A stretch of 64,000 nucleotides of DNA from Hyphochytrium catenoides (taxonomy: Eukaryota > Sar > Hyphochytriomycetes > Hyphochytriales > Hyphochytriaceae), in NCBI GenBank assembly GCA_900088475.1, contig FLMG01004277.1, positions 39,211-103,210 on the forward strand, written 5' to 3'. Position numbers and translations under genes: made by a program. The notes under the pieces were generated by a model. That model worked only from the letters and a program-made list of their open reading frames with translations. It was not told the origin of the DNA and ran no database searches. This document shows positions 10,385 through 21,355 of the stretch, one piece after another. The stretch's first letter is position 1, and each line of letters opens with the position of its first letter.

Positions 10385-13300
10385 ATGCGACCACTGAGAA
10401 GTAGGATGTATGCCGCAGTCTGGCTGGCAGTCCTGGGCTTGCCTTGCCTACTGCAAAGCGTATATGGCCTATGTGAGACCTGCCAGGACCCGAAGCAGTG
10501 CTGGCATGAAGCGTCCAAGAGCTGCAAACCTTTTTTGACGGAGCCTGCCTGCCCTGCATCATTCCGTCCATGCAGTAAGTGTTCTCTCATCTCCACCTAC
10601 TTCTTTTTGGTCAAGCTCTAACTTCATTTTGACAAAGCCTGGGGTAAGAGGTGCTTCGGGAACGATGGACCTTGCATTGACCCCGGAACAGGGGTTTGCT
10701 ACCCCTATCAAACTCATGCCATGTGTGGGCCAAACCTCGTAGAGGGTGAGCTGCTATTTCTCTTCCTTCTTCTAATTGTATGCTCGTCACACTTAAGCGC
10801 TAGAAGTCCATGTCCCGCGGTCAACCTTAGAACCTTCTCTTACTGCATATGTCAAGGACTCAGGTGTCCTTCCTATCATCCTCGGGCAGCCATTCTGTCC
10901 CCTCTTCCTGCTGCTTTCTCCTCTCGTTACTAATCGGTCCTGTATACGTAGCGGTCTGCGAGAGCTGCACAGGTGGAACGACAGGGCGATGTCAACACCC
11001 CTTGACAAATGCGTGTCAAGACTTTTCTGAACAAGTTTGTCCAGACAACACAGTCAGCTGTGGTAGGCCCAACTCTACTCCTTGCCCCGCCTTGTGCCCT
11101 CTACGGCTATACCTTCCTAGCGCTTACATCTTTCGCGATGTTTTAATGTCTGGGTATTTCTCTAGTTCCGACAGCGGTGGCCTGCGTTGGTGGCCATGAG
11201 AGCTGTAGGAATCCCGCAAACGTATGCCAGTTTGGCGATGGAACCTGCGTTGCAAAGTCTGGCACAAGATGCCCCGAGGGTAGTGGGATCTGCGGTATGA
11301 GCTCTATCAGTTGGGCCGTATCTTGTCTTGGATACTGAGAGAGTCGCCTTGCAGACAAGCTTTCTTATCGCTGTAATACCAAGACTTTCCAGTGTGAAAT
11401 AGCGCCCAGAAGGCCATCACAGAACGAGGCACTCTTTGGGACGTTCGCCGATTGCGAAAATAACTGCTGTATGTACTCTTCTACGTTGTCCAGGCGTGTT
11501 TGGCACTTCTCCTCTTGTTTCCTGGCTCGTTAAAAAGTGGGTTATTTGGCATTCCTATTCGCGTCAGGTTCAAGTTCTTTCTGCCCGAGCTGCCTCTTCA
11601 TTTGCTCCTAGGGGATTGGCAATCTCCTACATCTTTGGTCTTGGATCACCTATCTTGGTCCTCGGCTGCGTTTGCCTTCGTCACTTCTACCCGTTTCTGA
11701 GGACTAAGAGGTATCGAGCACAACCGATGGTACTGACCACTCTCTAGTTTACTACCGATGCATAGGCGGTCAGTGCGTTCCAAACGGGGATATGCAAAGT
11801 CGTGACGGGCAGACTCTTTCGAATTGTAGGAAAAGCTGCGGCTGTGGACCGCGTAATTCCTGTAAAGGGAGCACCTTCGGACCCTTCCAAATCACCGCTG
11901 GAGAATTTTCTAAAGAGTGCTCGCCTGTGGAGGTTCCAGGCGTACAAATGGAGAAGTGCAATGCAGCAGACAGTAAGACTTCTTTATGCTAGACGAGGAG
12001 CATCGTTGACATGAGCAATCTAGTTGGCACCTATCTCTTCTCGTTCTTGACCAAACGACGAAATGCCGCAGTCTAATGGCTTCTTGATAGATGTGGACGC
12101 GGTGTACAAGAGCAGGCCATTATTCCTATTGTCAGACATCCAGGGGGCCAACGACATTCGTAAGTTAAAAGTGGCAAATGCAGCAGCTTGTGTTCGGTGT
12201 CCTCTTCCTTGACAGTTCGTTCGTTGCTGACATTCTTTGCCTTGAATTAGGATTTCGGTCTTTTGGACTTCTTCCGCCCTTTGAATCTTGACCATCCGTC
12301 CTGCCTTGCAGCCGCTTCCGGGGGGTGTCTTTTTGGTTGACATTTTGTCCTTTGCTGACAGTGTTTGCTTTAAGTTAAGATGCCTGTGATTCTGACACTT
12401 CTTCCGCCCGTTGTACCTCTACTATCCGACCTCCCTTGCAGCCGCTTGTCGGGGATGTGGAAACGGAGGTGATTTTGGCGATACTTCCCCATGGCAGCTT
12501 TATTGTGAAAGCAGTCCCTCCTCTAACTCTTCAACCCTAACGTGCACTCGCCTGAATACTGGGGTGACGTCTCCAATCTGCCCAAGTAGCTTTCGTCTCT
12601 GCCAAGGTGAGACACATTGTAGAGAGAGCCATAGACGGTTGCAGAAACGTATGTTAGTGAAAGCGAGACCTATCCGCCAAAACTGGACTCATTCGTGAGA
12701 CATGTAGCAGACTGTAACAGATGAGGAAGCAAGACAAATCGCACTGAGCTTGGGATACCTCGTATCTCACCATTCTTGCGCCTTTTGCAGTGAATCCCAA
12801 CAAATACTCCCTCCTTCCGTTCTCGGCAAATCCTGGGGCAGTGACAGACGTTTCGTTCACTTATACCGTCGGTGACTTGACGAAGACCTATGTCGGAGGA
12901 ACTTCTTGTCTATCTTTGGCCTTGCCCGAAGGCTGGTATGTCTCAGAGGCAGACCCTCTTGCATGCAAGGCGAGAAGTATAGAAGGGTCTGCACCGTCAT
13001 GCGTTGTCCCTTGTCGTCTCTCTTCCCCATCGACCATTGAGGTCAGGGTCGGAGGAGACACTTGCGTGAGGGGAGTTCCGGAGGGCGGAAGCGTCACTGT
13101 CACTATCTCAAAGCTCGGGCTTCCAAGAACGAACACTAGTAAAGAACAGACCCTACTTAAGGTTGGCGAGTGTGGTGGAAGGAGGCTTTCATCCACACTT
13201 ATAAGCTTCTGGGATGGCCCTGATGTACGGAGGTATGCCCATCTTCCCCTCTACTCCCAACCCGACACTTCCTGCGATCTCCGGTCATTCATGATGTCTC

Positions 13301-16300
13301 TTGAGATAATGGTGTGATTATGTGCCTACCATCTTGGATGGTTTGGCATCAAGTCCTAACTCACTCCTTATGTCTCATATCAACCCTAGACGACTGGCAG
13401 ACGGTCCTGGCGTGTTGTCCTACCTACAAGTCCCATCGTTGAAGGCTCCCGGGTCAATTTCGGGAGGCGTCGCACTAGAGAAACCTTTAGAAAGGATTTC
13501 TGGTGAAATGTACATCAATGTATTTCTGGCTTCATCAGTTCCAGCCGGAACCTTCTTCTGTGTGGACTTCTGTGTGGACGAAACTTGTAGGAGGGAGCTT
13601 CTGACAGGTCAGTACTGAGCTCAAAGGAACGCTATTTAGAACGATGAAAGAAGATAATTGGGACGTTGCTTGGAGGAGGTGATGATACCGCCGTGACTAG
13701 TGGATACAAATGTGAACATGTTTACAGGGATCGATGTAGTAGCGGCATATTGTCTTGCTTTTGCTTCCGACGTGAGCACTGCGCTACGTAGCTGTTCTGA
13801 GGCGTATACTTCTAACCAATGCCGCGTTAAAACTTGTAGACCAACTCGCTTTCTCTTGGCGAAAGTCCAGTGAAACAAAGGGGTATGTGTCTGTTAGAGG
13901 GCAGACAACACCGAGCCTCCAGGCACCTACTGCGCGGCCTAATGAAACTTTTGGGTGCTGGACCGTTCCGGTTAATATTCCGGCCGCTCCATTTTCTATG
14001 GTGACGTTTACGCTCACTAATGTGACCAACCCGAAGAGCTTAGGGCAGGATCCTCTCCGCACGAGTATCTTGAGGTCTATAGCCTTCAGTATACAGGGCA
14101 ACTCAATGGCGGTATGCATCTGCGTAGTCACAGTCTTTCTCTTTGCGTCGCTCTTTTTCTTCGTCTATACAGCCTTTGTAATCAACACTGATAATATTTC
14201 TTATTGCAGCTGGAAGGTGCTTATCTGGCCGGGCCAGCTTTCCTGACGGTGCAGCCTATCTTTGCTGCAGGACCGAATACCGACAATGTTTATAACGTTG
14301 TATCGGTTATCCTTTACTGCCTAGCACTCGCCCTATGTATATTCATCGCAAGGGTCAATGGTATGTCTCGTCTTGGAACCTCCTTCTGTCGGACCTTTTC
14401 GCCAGTACTTTTCCCATTGTAAAAGTACTTTTTTGGCCTTTGAGGTGTGTGTATAGAGAGTTCTTTCAAATGTTAACCCTGGGCTTCGTTCACAGGCATA
14501 TCATTCTCAACGAAGACGCTATGGACCGATCTGACATCCACATGCGTACTTATCCACTTTTGCATCCTGGTATGATGAACCCTGAATGGAATAACAGCAG
14601 ACACGCGTGTACATTGTCTCTCGCCTTCTCTGACTTCTCGCCCCCTCTAATTTCTCGCCCTGCTTCCATGAGGAGATGGAGCCCTACAGCGGTTCTCTAC
14701 TCTTTCTGTGTTTCACATTTTTTTGAAGCCGTGGTTTTCTATGCTAAGAGGAGTGTGTCCGGATGGCTCTCATTCTTGGTTGTCTTGTCCTCCATTGGGC
14801 TCCTTTCAGGTGGCGAACAACGCTACCTGGATCCAGGTAGCTGGGTCGTACTACTATTACCTACAGGTTTTGGACTACTGCATCCAGTGGACTATGCTAC
14901 TCTCAGTCTGCTACCATTGGGCTAGCATTCTTACCCTTAGGCTGAGAAAAGTACCCACTCCTGTCCAGGTAACAATGGTTGTTCTCTTGCTTCTTGACTA
15001 GCTTAGGGATTCGAGGCTATCAAATCCCCGTCCTTCTATTTTTCTGGCGCTTGAAGGCTGACTCATCATCTTAGGCGGCAATCTTTGTGGTGCTCAACCT
15101 TGCTTTTTATGGCATTGCTATCTGGGCATTAGTCTCGACAAAGAACATTATCAACTGCGTGTACAATGAAGCCAAGCCTCTGTACTCCGATCTTCAGCCA
15201 TCTTATTGGAGAGATCTGTCTAATAGCTTGGTAAGTAATTTGCTAAGCCTTTATGCCTTCTCTAGACCATAATAGGTGCCGACCTGGCGAACCCTTGCAT
15301 TAGTGACATTTGATTTTACCTGGTCTAGTTACGTGCTTAGCTTGCACTTATGAGATCACACAGGGTTGATAAGACGGTCGAGTCTTCAATCCTGTCATCC
15401 ACAGCGTCGACGGTGCTGACTCTTTCTTTTCTCAGTCCTGTCAGCAATATCAGTCAAAAGGAAACTTCGCTCTGTACTACCATTTTAGCCTAACAGTGAT
15501 CTTTGCGGTGAATACGCTAATCCTGAGCGCTTTGGGCATAATGGTGATGCTAAGGGGAAGAAGACTCTTGAAAAAGGTATGGACTCCAGAGACTAGGGAG
15601 TACACTGAGTTTATTGGGAGTCTGACGGTGCTGCTTGTTCAACGTCTTCGTCCTACAGGATCGTCAAAAGGAAGGAATGAACACAAATGAGAGGAAGCAC
15701 GACGTTATCAAACAAGCCATTACTCGCTGGGTTCTTGTTATCTTCGTTGTTACCTCTATTTACCTCGTCTCTTGGGTGCTGGACATCTATAACTTTGCAA
15801 AAAATAACAACGCCTTGATGGAGTACACAGTATGGTATGTCTTCGTCATCTGGCTGCCAAACGTGATACCGGCATGTGCTTTCGTGTTCCTCCAGGTAAG
15901 CGGCTCCATATACTCCCATGTACCTCCTCGGTCTCACCGTCCAGGTTCCTCCCTATTACGGTATGACCTCACCCTGCCGCCAATCTAATGTATTTACCTC
16001 TTCTCCATAGTCGGACAGCGGTGTACGCGACCTCTCGCAGCCCATAAAACGGCCGGAGCGTTACTCAGTACCTCAGAATGGCAACCCTTACCTATCGGAC
16101 GACATGGACTTGGATAAGGAGACACTGACCGATCTAGCCAGTGGCAATGATGCGAGCAGCAGGAGTATCAAGGCGCAGACTTCTTTCAAGTCGGGCAATT
16201 CCGGTAATACATTTTCATAATCATACCTTGCCCAGTCATTCGTATAGTAATGACTAACCTTACGTGCCAGAGATACTATCTGTTCTCCAGATGCACATTA

Positions 16301-19300
16301 CTATATCAGCTAGCATCTCTCTCTTTCTCGCCATGTTCATCGAGCCCGGCGTGGCGAGGGTTTCTGATTCTGTTATTTAGCTGTAGGGCTGTTCTTGTCC
16401 GTAAACGCCCTTCACTTATCTTTTCACTAACATGCACCTCTATGTCGTAGTACTAAGCCTGGCAGTGCATCTGCGAATGTGCCCAAAGAAAGAGATGCTG
16501 ACGCCTGGAGCGAAGTATAGGATCACTGCTTACGCGACTGACGTTTCTGCAATGACGGTAAGACCATGCGGGGTGAGATGTGACGGAAATGGGAAAGCCG
16601 ACTGTGGAGCAAGAGGAAAAGGTTTCTTTGGAAGAACTATGAAGTTCGGGAAAGAAAGTCGAGTGTGTTGTTTCTTACTGCATTGGGTCACATCGTGTGT
16701 GTTCACTGCCGTACAGATGAACGCGGCCCCTGTAGGAAACCCTCTAGAAGGGCTTCTGAGCCGCCAGGACAAGGATAAAGGGGGGCTGACCCGTTCTTGG
16801 CATAAGATCTCGTCCACAGAAGCCTCGTATGCCACACCTGTTGATTTTTCTGACTCTTCCCAGCATACTGAAGTGGCTGATGAGGTAAAAAGCCAAATTG
16901 AGCCCTTCTGTCTAGAGCACATCGTCATCCTTTCCTAACATCTGGATATATTTGCTCTTAAACTCATGGATATGCCCTGCTCTCTCATGGATGCGCTTTC
17001 GCCACCCAGACGGAGATTTCTTTCATTGTCACACTTAGAATCCCAACCAGCATCCGCAACCCCGAGCAGAGCATCCGCTTTGTTGTCTATGAGGTAGGAA
17101 AAAATTGACCCTGGTGCCTAGCGTTTGCTGCTCTTAGCGGTTTGCAAAGTTTCGATAAAATGCATTCCTTAGGACTTTTCTTCACTGTGCCTTTGACAGG
17201 AATGCCTAGAGGCTCAGCTTAATGAAAAATCCTTTTCAACCTCGTCGTCCCGTTCCACGTTGGTGCGAGAGGGACCCAGCAGGAGATCCATCACGGACCG
17301 TCCTTCTCTGTCTATTACCAGGCCTAGAAGCTCTTCAGCACCCTCTACCTCGGAGCTCTACGGCGGCACGAAAAAATGCCTGTTTGAGTTTCAAGCCACC
17401 TGCAAAGAGCTGCTAGATGGCATTGACTTTTCTGGTACCTGCCAGTCAATATTTCCTATCTTGCCTTATCCACCTCTTTTGAGTACAGGGCTCCATCTGA
17501 ATGGTACATGTTATGTCTCGCTGTTTATCTTACTTGTTTTTTCCTGCCAGGCTCTCTGCAGCTCGTAAATATCTCTAACCGCAAAGAGACGTCTGTCCGC
17601 TCTACATGGACTCAGTATATGAGTGGCAGAGGACTCCTTTTTCAGAGAGCGCCTTCTCTCAGCTCAGCGGAGTTGACTCTATCTCTTGTTCACTCAGAGG
17701 ACCCTGACATAGGAGGTACGTATCCAAGAGAAAGAATCGCTTTCCTAGGCTGGCTGCTTTTAGGGTGGTGGCTCAAAATATCCTTCATCAGCCTGCTACC
17801 TGTCATATCGGCCCCAGCCTTTCCATTCGCAACGCTTATCTTTCGCTGACTTTTGCCTCTGTTGCCATATTTAGTTGACAAGCAGGAGCCGACGATAGTC
17901 AGAAGCTTTGTCCTACCTTCTCATTCCCCTGCGCCAGAGGTGATAGAAATGTTCGAGACCTCCCTTTATACCAATGAAGTGCCCAGACAAATGATTGTTC
18001 TCCTAATGAAAAAGAGAGGCGAAGCTGTGGAAAGGTTCGCAATGCTCTTGTGCCTCTAACCTCTATATCTCCTTCAATTTGGCCACAAGGCATAAGGATC
18101 ATTGTTAGCTCGCCAGCAGGCTAATCTATATACTCCGTTCCTGCTTGATGGGTCCGCTGTCCCGACTTTCGAGCTCGATAGTTTCACGTCTCTCACTCTT
18201 TGTGACTGTGGATGGCCGTAGCCGATAACCCTTTTCGCAATAGTTTGTTGATGATAAGAAGCTAACTGCTTTACATAGTGCGGCAAGAGATTTGAAGCTC
18301 TTTTATGAAACTGAGTCCACAGCAGAAGGAGAGGGAGCAGGTCGCTCTTCAGACTCATTCAAGGTCTCAAGGAGAGTTAGTCAGCCGTTGATCACTCGGG
18401 AGTGGCTGGAACAGGTATGTACCGCTAAACGAATGATGACATAGGAATGAGGAATTACACGTGACACTTATGCGGAGATAGAGAAACCACCAGACGCCTA
18501 GTCTGATAGTTCAACGAGAGGTGTTGATTCTGGGATTAAAAACAAGTAGTAGACACACGCTGACATGTACACTTTAGCGTGTGAACCGCCGCCGCGAGTA
18601 CCTGGCTTCTCTCAAGGAGAGCATGAAGGCTTGTTCAGAAAGAGAACGATTGGGGCGTTTGCTTAAACCTCTACAGGACAGGAAGGTGCCAGAGCTACGG
18701 TTTATCCCTACAAATTTACACGTCCATGTAAGCATCTCTGGTGGATCTCTACTATCTTGTCATATTCCTAACAACAGATCGTCCGTGAATGCTTTATCCT
18801 TCGTGTTCCTCTCTGCAGCGCCTTCTAGTACACCGAAAAGGTGCTGCCGTTGCTGCTCCTTTGGCTCTACGAACTCTCTTAGAGCCCCACCAGCGTGCTA
18901 TTTATGACTACGGGACCATTACAGTTGGGGCTTTTGCCGCTGCCTCGATGAAGTTTAAGAAAGGAGGTAATTTTTATGCCTTACTACTTCTTATTAGGTT
19001 GGAGCTGACGTGTCTCCTGACAGGAGTACTATCATACCGAGATCGCATTAGGCGCTTGCGGCAGAAGATGGTGAGAAGAGAATCCGTCACAGAGAGAACA
19101 ACCGAGGGAAGGGCTTCTGATATACGCGCATCTCTTCTCGGCGACAATTCTGAGGTTTGTGACACAGCTTTTTATTACGCGCAGAAGTCACTATAGCTGG
19201 CGTTTGGCTTGAGATTTCTGCGAAACTCTCCTTCCTTCTGATTGTGAGTTTTTTCCCCCTAATTACCGGCATCTAACAATCTTACCGTTACCTAGTCAAG

Positions 19301-21107
19301 GTCGTCAACTGTGGAACGGAAAGTCTGGACAGACGACGCGATGCGGATGGATGACTTAGAATGGGATATGGCGGTAGGTTTGCTGTTCCGTTTTCCTCTA
19401 AAACCTATCAGAGCGGCTCGGTTAATACTGTCTGCACCTATTTCTCTTCATCACTTCTAGTGGCTCTCTATGTAACTCTTCCTTTCCCTGCTTCTTTCCA
19501 AGGAAACTTCCCGTGTCCGGTGTAGCTTGCCTACATTGATTCATTCTGATGCCTGACCTTTTCAATCTCGACAGTGCCGATTGGATGTTTGCTTAACCCA
19601 GGCGATGACGGCCTTGGTAACGGCATTTACTCACAGCATCCGGGTGGCCTTGACCAGTACCGATATCAATAAGGGGAAACAGTACCTTGAGATCATCATG
19701 AAGCTAGGATATCTGTTTCAGGTGCCTCTGTGCCCAGACGTGTACCGCCGCTCACTTTGTCATGGGTGATAGCTTTCTCTAGTTGGTCCTGTAATGTGGA
19801 TGATGCGCATAGAGCAACCGATCCCTTGTAACGTCTTGCCGTCTCGCCACTTTTCCGATTTTTCCTCTTTTGCTTGCTACTAGTAGATGTCGGCCTTAAA
19901 GTCTATCCATCTTGCGCCAACTTAGTAACCACCCCTTTCTGCTTTATTCTAGGTCGAATCACTACTTTCCACGGATGGCAAGGAGCTTGGCATGCTGCAG
20001 GACGTCGCTGCTGCCGTTGCGAAACTACAGAGCGTAAAGTTCATGTTAGAGGACATCGGAGACATTGTTCCAAGAGACAGGAGAGGTCCAGGGGTCGTTG
20101 GAGTGAGCCTGCAGCCAGGGAATGACGACAGGGAGGATTCGTACCTAGTAAGAGTGCAGATAAGGTGCCACTCAGATGCTCTGCCGGAAGACTTGAGGTG
20201 AGAAGAAGCGTCATTAGCTGGTCATCCTAAGTCCCCCCTGCTCTTGGCAGCACTCGCCTCTGCCGAATCTTGCTTCAAGAGTCCTTCCTTCTCTGGCCTG
20301 AACGCAAGACAATTGACTCGCCCTTCTTTCTTCTCATCCGCTGGATTGTAGGAATGGTCGTTTGGTTTCAGTCGTCGCTCTGCTGTTCACACAGAACCTC
20401 TATCCAAAGCCCAATCCCGTCAAATCTTCAGCTCCAACTAAAAGGACACGCCTGGAGGAGCTCATCAACGTGAACAACGCAAATGTGTTGGCAGAGTACT
20501 GTTCAGGGTATCAGAAGATACTTCCGACGGCTGCCTCTCTTTTACCTAGAGTGCAGAGATTGAAGGCTGCCATTGACGAGGCTGCCGCTGTGGCAGATGC
20601 GCAAGTGCCTGTTCTACCACTTGCCGCTGATATCTGTCGAGAGATGAACGCCGGCAGGGTAACGATGTGCAAATCTGCAAAGGACAAAACGTACTTGAGT
20701 AGTACATTTGAAGAAGTAAGCCTTTTGCTGTCTTTCCTTCTGCTTCGTCCACTAGTTCTTCATCACTTAGTTTATCAAGACTTGTCCGCCTACCTGTTGG
20801 AATCAAATCCTGATTTATTTTACATATGGTGTTTGCTATGGGCTACGGAAGTAACGCTGTTGCCATGTCTCGCTTATTCTTATGATAGGCACGGATTCTT
20901 CGGGAACACCACAGCTTGGAGGAGAAAGACTTTGCTAATGTCCTGTTGGTGTTACGGTATCATGGCGTCTGTCTTCAGCAGCTGGTACGCCAGTCGGGCC
21001 GTACTCCTATCACGTTTATGGAGAACGAGGACGATGCCCCTCGGTGGCCATCATTTGACGAAGCAGAGGATGGCAAGCGAGCCCTGGGGCCTTATGAATA
21101 TCTATGA
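10385..21107 (+). CDS. Putative 7TM receptor with Cys-rich ectodomain fused to an INPP4-type phosphoinositide phosphatase
   Basis: Read as one gene of more than 25 exons. It starts MRPLRSRMYAAVWLAVLGLP, a signal peptide ending near SVYG. Next come short exons joined in phase 1, each with several Cys (10385-12650), then a beta-rich stalk (12790-14110), seven hydrophobic helices (about 14210-15895), a hydrophilic linker (16010-16204), a C2-like domain (16448 to about 17715) and an INPP4-like domain ending with TGA at 21105-21107. The link between halves is an intron with donor TCCG|GTAATA at 16204/16205 and acceptor TCGTAG|TACTAAG at 16447/16448. It keeps phase 1 and supplies the first C2 strand, VLSLAVHLRMCPKK. 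The alternative is two genes: the receptor ending at TAA 16217-16219 and a phosphatase starting at ATG 16432. That would leave only about 210 nt for a terminator and promoter, so fusion is preferred. The product would be a plasma- or endomembrane protein with a cytosolic phosphatase domain. Confidence 0.6.
12215..12450 (+). repeat. Partial tandem duplication of an intron 3' end and exon start
   Basis: Two copies, about 132 nt apart, share CTTCTTCCGCCC (12270s and 12390s), then a CTTGCAGCCGCTT acceptor context followed by GGGG. The downstream copy is the functional acceptor of a Cys-rich ectodomain exon at about 12442. The upstream copy, near 12310, is not followed by an equally good exon and looks like a decayed duplicate. 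Confidence 0.6.
14210..15895 (+). other. 7TM module resembling the TOM1/THH1 family
   Basis: Successive exons give helices: TM1 VVSVILYCLALALCIFIARV; TM2 around TSTCVLIHFCIL; TM3 VLDYCIQWTMLLSVCYHW; TM4 IFVVLNLAFYGIAIWALV; TM5 SLTVIFAVNTLILSALGI; TM6 VLVIFVVTSIYLVSWVLD; TM7 YVFVIWLPNVIPACAFVFLQ. The charged segment RRLLKKDRQKEGMNTNERKH lies between TM5 and TM6. Seven helices with an extracellular N-terminus and this late asparagine/tryptophan pattern recall plant TOM1/TOM3/THH1 proteins, which are GPCR-like. Family assignment is from memory of pattern and not from a search. Confidence 0.6.
16448..21107 (+). other. C2 plus INPP4 (inositol polyphosphate 4-phosphatase) module
   Basis: Alignment from memory with human INPP4A/B is extensive. 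LRFIPTNLHVHRLLV corresponds to LEFVPTNLHIQRMRV. FQVESLLSTDGKELGMLQD corresponds to the human FESLLSTYGEELAMLED segment, and LAADICREMN precedes the P-loop as in INPP4. The C2-like part includes TEISFIVTLRIP, RNPEQSIRFVVYE and a Ser/Arg-rich insert. INPP4 enzymes remove the 4-phosphate of PI(3,4)P2. The catalytic CX5R loop is at 20668-20691 and reads CKSAKDKT, where the family has CKSAKDRT. The last exon (about 20889-21107) ends ALGPYEYL and does not show the N..G.RKYAFN-like end of INPP4. The domain is recognised with high confidence; activity is doubtful. Confidence 0.85.
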
Positions 21108-21355
21108 CCGTGCTTTAGGCAGCAGAAGTGATTCTTACGTCCCCGTCTCTACGGCTATAATCAATGAATATTTATTCGCGGGCCGAAGTTCCCTCTTCTA
21201 CTTCTACGTGGCCTCCGAGTTTCACTTGATGTCGTGAAGGGTGAGTTAGCAGCAGGAGTCAGTGCCCTGGCCCTGTTCTCAACACTCATACGCAGTTCCT
21301 CAGGTGGAGGACCAAGGGAGGTCTGAAAGCATGTCTCAGTTTAAGCTTTATTAGG

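Noticed and set aside
14335..14925. Long ORF of 196 codons with hydrophobic segments on the plus strand
   Set aside because: It reads through introns of the 7TM gene. The spliced frame through shorter exons gives proper helices and phases.
16200..16219. In-frame TAA that would end the receptor gene at 16219
   Set aside because: Kept only as an alternative. A good donor at 16205 and a phase-matched acceptor at 16448 supply the missing C2 strand, so a fusion fits better.
20362..21237. Continuous 291-codon ORF across the INPP4 end
   Set aside because: After codon GAA at about 20715 it runs through an intron. The spliced frame starting at 20889 (ARILREHHSLEEKD) is used as the C-terminus.
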